Shown here in pieces: positions 28,743 through 38,300 of a stretch of 64,000 nt of DNA (its first letter is position 1; every line of letters begins with the position of its first letter). Source of the stretch: an uncultured bacterium (GTDB taxonomy: Bacteria > Cyanobacteriota > Vampirovibrionia > Gastranaerophilales > Gastranaerophilaceae). The notes beneath the pieces were generated by a model that worked only from the letters and a program-made list of their open reading frames with translations, made no database searches and was not told where the DNA came from. A program made the translations under genes and the position numbers. Location of the stretch: NCBI GenBank assembly GCA_900547155.1, contig URFH01000006.1:1-64000 (forward strand). The letters run 5' to 3'.

Positions 28743-28781
28743 ATGACTCTTAAATCTAAAAAACATAATAATTTTAAATAA
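28743..28781 (+). CDS. Short leader peptide of the pyr operon (12 aa)
   Basis: ATG at 28743 opens a 12-codon frame (MTLKSKKHNNFK) ending in TAA at 28779, with AAAGG about ten bases upstream. It lies between the promoter and the terminator hairpin at 28788. This is the order seen in transcription attenuators where a translating ribosome decides whether the hairpin forms (as in pyrBI of enteric bacteria). Translation is inferred; it is too short to prove by reading. Confidence 0.4.
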   Translation: MTLKSKKHNNFK

Positions 28782-28787
28782 ATACTG

Positions 28788-28827
28788 AAAAGAAAAAGTT
28801 TTCGCTTTTTCTTTTTTTTTATTTTTT
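28788..28827 (+). terminator. Attenuator-like terminator in pyr leader
   Basis: AAAAGAAAAAG (28788-28798) pairs with CTTTTTCTTTT (28805-28815), followed by a long T-rich tract. It lies 15 bases before the pyrK start and downstream of the pyr promoter, so it must be read through for expression. The stem is AT-rich with only two G-C pairs, so its strength would depend on the U tract. Confidence 0.6.
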
Positions 28828-28842
28828 AAATCAGGAGCAAAA

Positions 28843-29601
28843 ATGCAGGTTTCAAAACTGAAAAAACACCATAAAGCAAAAATAATAAGCATAAAACAGG
28901 TTTCCAGAACGCAATATTTCATGACTTTTGTGCCTGTTGACGATTTTAGCGCAAAACCGGGGCAATTCGTTTCGATATTGTGCGACGGGTTCACTCTCAG
29001 GCGCCCTTTCAGCATTGCGAGCTTTGACGGGAACGAAATCGGCGTGCTTTTCAAATTAAAGGGCAAAGGAACCGAATTTCTCTCAAATCTGCGCGCAGGA
29101 GATGAAATCGACTTTGTCGGCGCAGTGGGCAACGGCTTTAAAATTGAAAATGTAAAATCTTTGTTAATAGGAGCAGGCGTGGGCGTTGCTCCTGTTTTTT
29201 ATCTGAAAACCGAGCTGCAAAAAATGCAGATTCCGTCGCTTTTAATCTCCGGATTCCAAACAGAAAAGGAAATTCCCGAAAATATCGAATGCGACAAAAT
29301 TTGCACAGATGACGGCACAGCAGGGCTGCACGGAAGCGTCATAAATTACATAAGAAATATGATTGAAGAATTCCGGCCGGAAAAAATCTACGCCTGCGGC
29401 CCGAAAATCGTGCTCCAAAACACCGCAGAAATCGCACAAAGGCACAAAATCCCCTGCGAAGTCGCCTTAGAAAAAGAAATGGCTTGTTCAATCGGCGTTT
29501 GCCGTGGCTGCGTAATCAAAATCAGAAAAAACGGGCAAATTATGACAGCTTCCGTCTGTCAGGACGGGCCTGTATTCAACGGGGAGGCAGTTGTATGGTA
29601 G
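28843..29601 (+). CDS. pyrK: Dihydroorotate dehydrogenase electron transfer subunit
   Basis: The 252-aa FAD/2Fe-2S subunit passes electrons from dihydroorotate to NAD(+) with the PyrD type 1B subunit. The ferredoxin-reductase FAD domain has RRPFSIAS; the NAD part has LLIGAGVGVAPVFYL and YACGPKIVL. The C-terminal 2Fe-2S site has four Cys in MACSIGVCRGC...VCQDGP. It overlaps pyrD by seven bases (ATGGTAG) and is first in the operon. Confidence 0.95.
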   Translation: MQVSKLKKHHKAKIISIKQVSRTQYFMTFVPVDDFSAKPGQFVSILCDGFTLRRPFSIASFDGNEIGVLFKLKGKGTEFLSNLRAGDEIDFVGAVGNGFKIENVKSLLIGAGVGVAPVFYLKTELQKMQIPSLLISGFQTEKEIPENIECDKICTDDGTAGLHGSVINYIRNMIEEFRPEKIYACGPKIVLQNTAEIAQRHKIPCEVALEKEMACSIGVCRGCVIKIRKNGQIMTASVCQDGPVFNGEAVVW

Positions 29602-30530
29602 ATTTTCAGGAAATGAAAACCGGCGTGGATTTGGGACGCGGATTTGTCATAAAAAACCCGATAATGACCGCTTCGGGCACTTTCGGCTACAGCTTTGAAT
29701 ACGCAAGGTTCTATGACGTAAAAAAACTCGGCGCAATCGTCACAAAAGCAATAACTCTCGAGCCCAGAGACGGAAACAGCGGGCGAAGAATTTTTGAAAC
29801 CTGCGGAGGAATGATTAATCGAATCGGGCTGGAAAATGTCGGCGTTAAACGGTTTATGGCGGAAAAACTTCCGCTTTTGAACAAGGGCGGGCTTGATTTT
29901 GTGGTAAATATTGCCGGTTCGTCGCTTGAGGAGTACATTTCGCTCGCAAAAATCTGCGAGGAGCACAAAATCAGGGCGATTGAGCTGAATGTGTCCTGTC
30001 CGAACGTAAAATCCGGCTGTCTGGAGTTCGGAACGGACGAAAAAACGCTTCATAACCTTGTTTCGCAGGTCAGGGATGAATTTTCGGGTTGTTTAATTGT
30101 TAAATTAACCCCGAACGTCACAAGCGTGGAAAAAATTGCCGTCGCAGCCCAAAGCGCCGGTGCAGACGCGGTCAGCGCAATAAATACGCTCAAAGGCACC
30201 GGAATTAAGCTAAATTGGCATAAAGGGAAATTTATAAAAGAAGAAGTTACGGGCGGGCTGTCCGGACGGGCGATAAAACCGGTTGCGCTGGGCGTTGTGA
30301 GCAGAATTTCAAAGGTTCTGGACATTCCTATCATCGGAATGGGCGGGATTTATGATTTGAACGACGTTTTCGAGTTCATGAGCGCAGGAGCAGCTGCCGT
30401 GCAGGTCGGAACGGCCAATTTTACCCATCCGGAGTGCGCCGGCTGCATTGCAGATGATTTGCACGATTTTATGTACGAAAACGGGATTCGCTCGATTGAA
30501 GATTTGAAAGAAAAATTGAGAGGTGAATAA
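29595..30530 (+). CDS. pyrD: Dihydroorotate dehydrogenase, catalytic subunit (type 1B)
   Basis: The 311-aa FMN enzyme oxidises dihydroorotate to orotate. The start is ATG 29595, overlapping pyrK, with GGGGAGG upstream; a longer in-frame reading is not needed. FMN barrel motifs are NPIMTASGTFGYSFEY, ELNVSCPN (catalytic Cys) and IIGMGGIYDLNDVFEFMSAGAAAVQVGTA. The Cys base and the adjacent pyrK mark it as the NAD-linked class 1B. It shares one base with pyrE (TAATG). Confidence 0.97.
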   Translation: MVDFQEMKTGVDLGRGFVIKNPIMTASGTFGYSFEYARFYDVKKLGAIVTKAITLEPRDGNSGRRIFETCGGMINRIGLENVGVKRFMAEKLPLLNKGGLDFVVNIAGSSLEEYISLAKICEEHKIRAIELNVSCPNVKSGCLEFGTDEKTLHNLVSQVRDEFSGCLIVKLTPNVTSVEKIAVAAQSAGADAVSAINTLKGTGIKLNWHKGKFIKEEVTGGLSGRAIKPVALGVVSRISKVLDIPIIGMGGIYDLNDVFEFMSAGAAAVQVGTANFTHPECAGCIADDLHDFMYENGIRSIEDLKEKLRGE

Positions 30531-31108
30531 TGGAAAATGAAATTTTAACACTTTTAGAAAAAGCCGAGGGCGTGCTGCACGGGCATTTTTGCCTGACGTC
30601 GGGTTTGCATTCAAATATTTATTTTCAATGCGCAAAACTTTACCAGTACCCGGAAATTACCGAAAAAATCGGCAAAGCACTTGCTGAAAAGCTCAAGGGC
30701 ATTGAATTCGACACAATCGTCGCTCCCGCAATCGGCGCGGTGATTATGGGCTATGAAACAGCAAAGCAGGCCGGCAAAAGAAGCCTTTTTGTTGAAAGAA
30801 AAGACGGCATAATGCAATTGCGGCGCGGTTACAAGCTTGAAAAGGGTGAAAAAATCGTCATTATTGAAGACGTAATCACAACAGCCCGAACAATCAGGGA
30901 AACCATCGAAGCGACAAAGGAATTCGGCGTGGAAGTGGCTGCTGTAGGCTGCATTGTCGATAGAACCTGCGGAAAAACAGAGCTGAACATAAAATCGCTC
31001 CTGCAAATCGACCCTGTGACCTACGAACCGGACAACTGCCCGCTCTGCAAAGAGGGAATTCCGCTCGTGAAGCCCGGCAGCAGGGAAAAGGAAGTAAAAA
31101 CAGCATAA
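30530..31108 (+). CDS. pyrE: Orotate phosphoribosyltransferase
   Basis: The 192-aa type I phosphoribosyltransferase joins orotate to PRPP to give OMP. The substrate segment HFCLTSGLHSNIYFQCAKL and the PRPP loop VIIEDVITTARTI (about 107-119) are clear. The C-terminal CPLCKEGIPLVKPGSR, with a Cys pair, is found in one branch of the family. Start codon overlaps the pyrD stop. A 196-bp gap with tandem hairpin repeats separates it from pyrB. Confidence 0.95.
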   Translation: MENEILTLLEKAEGVLHGHFCLTSGLHSNIYFQCAKLYQYPEITEKIGKALAEKLKGIEFDTIVAPAIGAVIMGYETAKQAGKRSLFVERKDGIMQLRRGYKLEKGEKIVIIEDVITTARTIRETIEATKEFGVEVAAVGCIVDRTCGKTELNIKSLLQIDPVTYEPDNCPLCKEGIPLVKPGSREKEVKTA

Positions 31109-31272
31109 AATCACAATAAACCTCAAATTTACGTCACCCTGAACTCGTTTCAGGGTCTCCTGCGAAGCAGGTCAACCAAAAAGGAGCCAAGAAAAAACAA
31201 AATCGCAATAAATCTCAAATTTACGTCACCCTGAACTCGTTTCAGGGTTCCCTGCGAAGCAGGTCAACCAAA
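31107..31272. repeat. 92-bp tandem direct repeat with hairpins inside the pyr operon
   Basis: Two copies with a 92-bp period begin at 31107 and 31199. Each contains the CCCTGAACTCGTTTCAGGG hairpin followed by a second hairpin, CCTGCGAAGCAGG. They lie between pyrE and pyrB in an otherwise tightly packed operon. No T run follows, so it is not a terminator, but the hairpins would be in the message. Confidence 0.85.
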
Positions 31273-31304
31273 TCAACCCTCAAAAAACAGAAGTGCAACG
31301 AAGT

Positions 31305-32210
31305 ATGAAAAATCTTATCGACATTGAAAGACTTGAAAAAGAAGAAATCCAAAAACTAATAAAAACCGCGGAAGAATTCAAAAACGGCAGGCAAAACAGC
31401 TGCGCAGCGGGCAAATGCGCGTGTTTGATGTTCTTTGAAAATTCCACACGCACGCATTTTTCTTTTGAACTTGCTGCAAAACGCCTAGGAATGCACGTTT
31501 TGAACTTTGACGCAAAAACCTCCTCTTTTTCCAAGGGCGAGTCAATGAAAGATACATTTGAAAACCTTAATTTCATTGGCGTTGACGTTTTTGTTCTCCG
31601 CCATAGCGAAAACGGAATTATCGACAAAATCCGCAGCGAAATCGCTTATCCCATGCGTTTTGTGAACGCAGGTGACGGCAAAAACGCCCATCCCACGCAG
31701 GCTTTGCTTGATTTTTACACAATGAAGAAACATCTCGGCGAAATTAATGGGAAAAAGGTTGTTATCATTGGCGATGTGGCGCATTCGAGGGTTGCGCGCT
31801 CGAATTTTGCACTTTTGAAAAAATTTAACGCTGATGTGCATTTTTGCGCGCCGGATTATTTTACGCCCGAAAATATCCGGAATTCAAGCGCAATCTGGCA
31901 TACAAACCTTGAGGAGGCGATTGAAAACGCTGATGTTGTAATGCTTTTGAGGGTTCAAAACGAGCGTCTGGACGGCGAAACAGCGCAAAAAGCAAAAGAT
32001 TATACAAAAAATTACAGGCTGAATTCAAAAATGCTGAAAAAACTTGCGCCGAACGCGCTTTTAATGCACCCGGGGCCTGTAAATCGCGGAGTTGAAATCA
32101 CTTCGGAGCTTTTGGATTCGGAAAAAGGGCGGACTATTCTGGAGCAGGCGAAAAACGGCGTATTTGTGCGGATGGCGGTGCTGGATGAAATTTTCAGGGA
32201 GGAAGCGTGA
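31305..32210 (+). CDS. pyrB: Aspartate carbamoyltransferase catalytic subunit
   Basis: The 301-aa enzyme makes carbamoyl aspartate. The carbamoyl-phosphate loop is FFENSTRTHFSFE; the 80s-type loop FSKGESMKDTFENL and HPTQALLDFYTM are present, as is MHPGPVNRGVEI near the end. Start at ATG 31305 gives the usual N-terminus MKNLIDIERLEKEEI; GTG 31293 is a possible alternative. The regulatory subunit pyrI is absent. The stop overlaps the pyrC start. Confidence 0.96.
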   Translation: MKNLIDIERLEKEEIQKLIKTAEEFKNGRQNSCAAGKCACLMFFENSTRTHFSFELAAKRLGMHVLNFDAKTSSFSKGESMKDTFENLNFIGVDVFVLRHSENGIIDKIRSEIAYPMRFVNAGDGKNAHPTQALLDFYTMKKHLGEINGKKVVIIGDVAHSRVARSNFALLKKFNADVHFCAPDYFTPENIRNSSAIWHTNLEEAIENADVVMLLRVQNERLDGETAQKAKDYTKNYRLNSKMLKKLAPNALLMHPGPVNRGVEITSELLDSEKGRTILEQAKNGVFVRMAVLDEIFREEA

Positions 32211-33454
32211 AAAAATTTGACGGAATTTTGAAAAATGCACGCGTGGTTTCGCCGGAAAACGGAATCGACGAAATTTTTGACATAGAAATAAAAGACGGAA
32301 TTGTCACAGCAATAGGTAAAACCCTTGCAGGACGCCGCATAATCGACATGAGCGGCAAAATAATCATGCCCGCTTTCGTCGAAATGCACTGCCACCTGCG
32401 AGAACCCGGTTTTGAAGAAAAAGAAACCGTCGAAACCGGCCTAAATTCTGCTATAGCTGGCGGATATGCAGCGATTTGCCCGATGGCAAACACAAATCCG
32501 GTCAACGACAACGTCGAAACCCTGAAATTTATCCGGAATGCCTCGGACAAAATCGGAATTTTCCCGATTTGTGCGGTCACAAAAGGGCTTTCTTCCGGCG
32601 AAATCGTGAATTTCAAACTTTTGAAAGAAGCGGGCGCAATAGCTTTTTCAAACGACGGAAAGCCGCTTGAGGATATGGATTTGCTCAAAAAAGTGCTTTT
32701 AAAAGCAAAAGCGGAAGATGTTTTGATTATTTCGCACGCCGAAGACACAAAATACGCGCCTGAACAGAACGAATCGGAGTTCAGCGCGGTGCTCAGAGAG
32801 CTCGACGCGGTCAGAGAAACGGACGCGAGGTACCATTTTGCGCATATTTCCACGGCCGAGTCGCTCGGGCTGATTCACGAGGCAAAGCATGAGGGATGGA
32901 ATGTCACCTGTGAAAGCGCTCCGCACTATTTTACGCTTTCAAAAGACGATATAATCGACAACCATGCAAGGTTCAAAATGAACCCGCCCCTGCGTTCTGA
33001 GGCGGACAAAGAGGCAGTAATCGAGGGCTTTTTGGACGGAACGATTGATGTGGTTGCCACAGATCATGCGCCCCATACGATTGAAGAAAAGAATCTTCCG
33101 TTTGAGCGGGCGCCGATGGGGATTGTGGGGTTTGAAACCGCGTTTTCTCTGGCTTATGAGCGTTTTGTAAGGACAAATCTGCTCACTTTGAGCTCAATTG
33201 TTAAAAAATTCTCCTCAAATCCGGCAAAAATCCTTGGTTTAAAAGAATTCGGGGGAATTGAAATCGGGCAGTACGCAAATCTGGCGATTTTTGACCCTGA
33301 TTTTGAATGGACAGTCGAAGCGGCGAAATTCCGCTCAAAATGCAAGATTTCACCGTTTGAGGGGCGAAAATTGAAAGGTAAAATCACAGCGACGATTGCA
33401 AAAGGCGTATTCTATGAAAATGAGCCCCCGAAGCCGGTTCAGAGTGACAATTAA
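32207..33454 (+). CDS. pyrC: Dihydroorotase
   Basis: The 415-aa class I amidohydrolase closes carbamoyl aspartate to dihydroorotate. The zinc ligands are His61 and His63 (EMHCHLREPG), further His in VLIISHAED and FAHISTAES, and the catalytic Asp in VVATDHAPHT. The usual carboxylated Lys is replaced in the short loop by an Asp or other residue in many class I forms; this was not resolved here. The GTG start overlaps the end of pyrB by four bases. Confidence 0.95.
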   Translation: MKKFDGILKNARVVSPENGIDEIFDIEIKDGIVTAIGKTLAGRRIIDMSGKIIMPAFVEMHCHLREPGFEEKETVETGLNSAIAGGYAAICPMANTNPVNDNVETLKFIRNASDKIGIFPICAVTKGLSSGEIVNFKLLKEAGAIAFSNDGKPLEDMDLLKKVLLKAKAEDVLIISHAEDTKYAPEQNESEFSAVLRELDAVRETDARYHFAHISTAESLGLIHEAKHEGWNVTCESAPHYFTLSKDDIIDNHARFKMNPPLRSEADKEAVIEGFLDGTIDVVATDHAPHTIEEKNLPFERAPMGIVGFETAFSLAYERFVRTNLLTLSSIVKKFSSNPAKILGLKEFGGIEIGQYANLAIFDPDFEWTVEAAKFRSKCKISPFEGRKLKGKITATIAKGVFYENEPPKPVQSDN

Positions 33455-33474
33455 AAATATAAAAGGAAAATATT

Positions 33475-34209
33475 ATGAAAATTAACCCTAAAATTAAAGA
33501 AAAAATCGTGCTGGCGCTGGATGTTGATACGGTTGCGCAGGCAAAAGAACTTATCAGCGAATTAAAGGATTATGTCGGCGTTTTTAAGGTCGGATTGCAG
33601 TTTTACACGGGAAACGGCGGCGAAGTTTTTGAATTTATGAAAAAAATCGGCGCAAAATTCTTTTTTGACGTAAAACTCCTCGACATCCCCAACACAGTGA
33701 AAAAAGCCTCGGAAAATATCATCAGAAGCGGCGCAAGTTTCTACAACCTCCACGCTCTCGGGGGCGCCGAGATGATGAGGCAGGCTGCTGAGGGCGCAAA
33801 TGAAACAGCCCGTGAAATGGGCGTTGAAAAGCCGGTAATCCTTGCTGTAACGGTTTTAACAAGCATAAATGACGAAGTTTTGAACAATGAGCTGCAAATC
33901 CCGCACAAAACGCTTGATTACGCCGGCACACTCGCAAAACTCGCCAAAGACAGCGGAATGACAGGGGTTGTGGCGTCGAGTTTTGAGGCAAGGAAGATAA
34001 AAGAGGTTTGCGGAAAGGATTTTAAAGTCCTTTGCCCGGGAATCCGCCCCGCATGGTCGGTAAAAGGCGACCAGAAAAGGCTTGCAACGCCCTCATTTGC
34101 AATTAACGAGGGGGCAGATTATCTGGTAATCGGCCGTGCTGTAACAGCCGCGCCTGACAGGGTTGAGGCGATGGAAAAGATTTATAAAGAAATAGAGGAA
34201 GTAATGTAA
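33475..34209 (+). CDS. pyrF: Orotidine 5'-phosphate decarboxylase
   Basis: The 244-aa enzyme turns OMP into UMP. The active-site network D-x-K-x-x-D is Asp65, Lys67, Asp70 in FFDVKLLDIPNT; the usual basic residue after Lys is Leu here. The phosphate-binding end ADYLVIGRAVTAAPDR is present. It is placed 20 bases after pyrC and shares one base with carA (TAATG). Confidence 0.96.
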   Translation: MKINPKIKEKIVLALDVDTVAQAKELISELKDYVGVFKVGLQFYTGNGGEVFEFMKKIGAKFFFDVKLLDIPNTVKKASENIIRSGASFYNLHALGGAEMMRQAAEGANETAREMGVEKPVILAVTVLTSINDEVLNNELQIPHKTLDYAGTLAKLAKDSGMTGVVASSFEARKIKEVCGKDFKVLCPGIRPAWSVKGDQKRLATPSFAINEGADYLVIGRAVTAAPDRVEAMEKIYKEIEEVM

Positions 34210-35327
34210 TGGCAAAGCTTTTACTCCAAAACGGAATGTTATTTGAGGGAATTTCAGTGGGCGCAGAGGGCACTGCATACGGCGAAATCTGCTTTAACAC
34301 CTCAATGGCCGGATATCAGGAAATACTGACCGACCCTTCTTACGCAGAGCAGGTAATCGTCATGACCTACCCCGAAATCGGCAACTACGGCATAAATCCG
34401 GACGATTTTGAAAGCAGCAGGGTGAGCGCACGCGGTTTTATCATAAAAAACTACTGCGAGCACGAAAGTCACTACAAAAGCTCGATGAATCTTTCGGATT
34501 ACCTCAAAAAGAACAGTATTGTCGGGATTTCGGGCATAGATACGCGATATTTGACAATGATTATCAGAGAATCCGGCGTTATGAACTGCGTCGTCACAAC
34601 AGGCGAGATTACTGACGAAATAAGGGAAAATCTGAACAATTATTCAATGAGCAAAGATGTCGCGCTGAACGTTTCAAGACGTCAGACCGATGTTATAAAG
34701 CAAAAAAACGGCCTAAAGCTCGCAGTGATTGACGTAGGGATAAAAAAGAGCATAATTGAAAACCTGAAAGCTCTGGGGTGCGAACTCACGATATTTCCGG
34801 GTTTTGTGTCCGCAAAAGAAATCCTGAACGGCAAATTCGACGCGGTTTTCATCTCAAACGGCCCGGGTGACCCGAAAGATGCAACAACAACCATCAATAC
34901 CGTGAAAAATCTTGTCGGAAAAATTCCGATGTTCGGGATTTGCCTCGGATATCAGATTTTGTGCATTGTGCTCGGCGCAAAAACTTACAAACTCAAATAC
35001 GGACACCGCGGTGCAAACCACCCCGTTATTAATCTTGAAACAAACAAAGTGCTGATAACCTCCCAGAACCACGGTTATGCAACGCTTCTGGAAAGTCTGC
35101 CCGAAAATGTAATTCCGACCTACAAAAACCTTGACGACCAGACATTAGAGGGGTTCCGGTGCCCTGAATACAAAATCGAAGCTGTTCAGTTCCATCCGGA
35201 AGCCGCTCCGGGCCCGACTGACGCGAATTTGATTCTTCAAGGCTGGATTGAGGGCTTAAAAAATGAGAAAAAGAACAGAGCAGGTAATTTTTTGAAAAAA
35301 ATGTTCTGCAATTTAGGACAATCTTAA
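34209..35327 (+). CDS. carA: Carbamoyl-phosphate synthase small subunit
   Basis: The 372-aa glutaminase subunit supplies ammonia to CarB. The N-terminal domain starts with LLLQNGMLFEGISVGAEGTAYGEICFNTSMAGYQEILTDPSY in shortened view; the class I amidotransferase domain has SNGPGDP, nucleophile Cys245 in FGICLGYQ and the His-Glu pair in AVQFHPEA. The last 20 residues are basic and lineage specific. carB follows after 66 bases. Confidence 0.97.
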   Translation: MAKLLLQNGMLFEGISVGAEGTAYGEICFNTSMAGYQEILTDPSYAEQVIVMTYPEIGNYGINPDDFESSRVSARGFIIKNYCEHESHYKSSMNLSDYLKKNSIVGISGIDTRYLTMIIRESGVMNCVVTTGEITDEIRENLNNYSMSKDVALNVSRRQTDVIKQKNGLKLAVIDVGIKKSIIENLKALGCELTIFPGFVSAKEILNGKFDAVFISNGPGDPKDATTTINTVKNLVGKIPMFGICLGYQILCIVLGAKTYKLKYGHRGANHPVINLETNKVLITSQNHGYATLLESLPENVIPTYKNLDDQTLEGFRCPEYKIEAVQFHPEAAPGPTDANLILQGWIEGLKNEKKNRAGNFLKKMFCNLGQS

Positions 35328-35393
35328 TTCCTCACGCCCCGCACCCCCTTAAGGGCAAGGGTGAAAACAAAAATTAACGAAAGGGATTTTAAA

Positions 35394-38300
35394 ATGCCAA
35401 GAAATGAAAATATAAAAAATGTACTCGTAATAGGTTCGGGCCCGATTGTTATCGGTCAGGCTGCGGAGTTTGATTACGCGGGTGTGCAGGCTTGCAGGGC
35501 GCTGAAAGAAGAGGGAGTCAGGGTTGTGCTCGTGAATTCCAACCCCGCAACGATTATGACCGACGAAAACATCGCGGACAAGGTCTATATCGAGCCGCTG
35601 ACGGTCGAGGCGTTTGAATATATCATCAAAAAAGAGCGTCCGGACGGGATAATTGCGTCTTTGGGCGGGCAGACAGGGTTGAATCTGGCGGTTCTGCTGC
35701 ATGAAAAAGGCATTCTGGACAAATATAATGTGAAACTGCTCGGCACAAAAATCGACGCAATTAACAACGCGGAAGACAGAGAGCTTTTCAAGGAATTAAT
35801 GCTAAAAATCGGCGAACCAGTGCCCGAAAGTACAACGGTTTCGACCCTTGAGGACGCTCAAAAGTTCGCTGACAAAATCGGTTTCCCGATAATCATCCGT
35901 CCCGCGTTCACTCTGGGCGGTTCGGGCGGAGGGATTGCGTCAAATCAGCAGGAATTTGAAGAAATTGTTCATTCGGGGCTATTAAGAAGCCCGATTTCAC
36001 AGGTTCTTGTTGAAAAAAGCATTGCAGGCTACAAAGAGATTGAATATGAGGTTATGCGCGACGCAAATGACACCTGTATCGCCATTTGCAACATGGAAAA
36101 CATCGACCCTATCGGAATTCACACGGGCGACAGCTTTGTTGTTGCTCCGTCACAAACACTTACAAACAAAGAATACCAGATGCTGCGCACCTCTGCTTTA
36201 AAAATCATAAAAGCGCTGAAAATCGAAGGCGGGTGCAATGTTCAGTACGCGCTGGACACAAAAAGCAATCAATATTATGTAATCGAGGTAAATCCGCGCG
36301 TGAGCCGCTCTTCGGCACTTGCGTCCAAAGCCACGGGCTATCCGATTGCAAAAGTCACGACAAAAATCGCCATGGGCTATTATTTGCACGAAATTCCGAA
36401 CGCAATCACCCACAAAACCGTTGCAGCGTTTGAACCTGCGCTGGATTATGTTGTTACAAAAATCCCGAAATGGCCTTTTGACAAATTTGCGCAGGGCGAC
36501 AGGCTTCTGGGCACAAAAATGAAAGCAACCGGCGAAATTATGGCAATCGGGCGCACATTTGAAAGCTCGTTCAAAAAAGCCGTAACCTCAATGGAGGACA
36601 AAAACACAGGGCTTGTGCGCAAAAAATATATGCAGCTGAGCGACGATGAATTGAAAGCGCTCTTGCATGTTCAGGATGACAGGCGGATTTTCCGCGTTGC
36701 CGAGGCTTTGACGCGAAGAATCAGCGTGGATGAGATTAATCAGATTACTAAAATCGACAAATGGTTTATTTACAAGATTAAAAATCTCGTAGATTTTGAG
36801 CAGCGGCTCAAAGGCGAGCTTCTCACGGAAGATTTGTATCTGGAAGCCAAGGAAAAAGGCTTTCTGGACGCAGAAATCGCGGTTTTCGCAAAAAAACGGC
36901 TTGCTGATGTCAAAAAGCTCCGTGAAGAATCCGGAATCAGCGCTTCTTTCAAAATCGTTGACACCTGCGCAGCCGAGTTTGAGGCAAAAACGCCTTATTA
37001 TTACTCGACTTACAATGAATTTGACGAAAACAAGGTGAATCCCGACGACAAATCCATTCTAATCCTCGGTTCCGGCCCTATCCGCATAGGACAAGGGATT
37101 GAGTTTGATTATTGCTCTGTTCATGCAGCCTGGAGCGTCAGAGAAAACGGGTATAAGTCGCTTATTGTAAACTCAAACCCCGAAACGCTTTCCACTGATT
37201 TTGACGTTGCGGACAAGCTTTATTTTGAGCCGATGAACATCGAAAATATCATGAATATTATAAAATCCGAAAATCCTGTTGGCGTAATGGTGCAATTTGG
37301 CGGACAAACAGCGATAAATCTGGCAGGAAAGCTTCATGAACAGGGCGTAAACATCCTCGGAACCTCGATTGAATCAATAAATATTGCAGAGGACAGAAAA
37401 CTCTTTGAAAAACTGCTTCGCGATTTGAACATTCCGCAGCCACAGGGGCGTGCGGTTAGAAAAGTTGAAGAAGCGGTAAAAGCTTATGAAGAATTGGGTT
37501 TTCCGCTTCTTGTCCGCCCGTCTTACGTAATCGGAGGACGCGGAATGCAGGTGGTTTACAACGAAGATGAGCTTTTGACCTATTTTAATTCCGCTTTGAA
37601 ATTCTCGGACGAACATCCTGTTTTGATTGACCAGTATATTGAGGGGCAAGAGGTCGAGCTGGACGCAATTTCCGACGGCGACAATGTTTTAATCCCGGGA
37701 ATCACCGAGCATATTGAACGCGCAGGGGTTCACTCGGGCGACAGCATGGCGATTTACCCCACGCAGAACGTTTCTGAAAGCGTTAAGAACAGGCTCGTTG
37801 ACTACTGCGAAAAAATCGCGCGAGCGCTCAAAGTTAAGGGGCTTATGAACATTCAATTCGTTGTAAAAGACGATATAGCCTACGTAATCGAGGTGAATCC
37901 CAGAGCATCGCGCACAGTGCCGATTATGAGCAAAGTTACGGGAATTCCGATGGTGGATATCGGCATAAATGCTTGTTTTGGACGTTCAATTCCGGAACAG
38001 GGCTACAGCACGGGACTTGCGCAAAAAACGTCGCTTGTTTGCGTAAAAGTTCCGGTATTTTCGTTCCAAAAATTGAACCGTATCGACCCCGCCCTTGCGC
38101 CGGAGATGAAATCAACAGGCGAAGTCCTCGGGATTGACACAACTTTTGATAATGCGCTTTTAAAAGGCTTCCTTTCGGCCGGTTACACGTTCCCCGAAAG
38201 GCGCGGGGATGTAATGTTGTCCCTGAATGACAACACAAAGCCCGACGGGATTGAAATCGCAAAATCGCTTGCTGATTTGGGTTATCGAATCGTTGCGACA

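Noticed and set aside
28653..29132. Reverse-strand frame of 159 codons over pyrK and its leader
   Set aside because: It lies over the promoter, attenuator and start of pyrK and shows no protein character.
31293..31304. GTG start of pyrB at 31293
   Set aside because: It adds MQRS before the normal PyrB N-terminus; kept only as an alternative because the ribosome binding site is weak for both.
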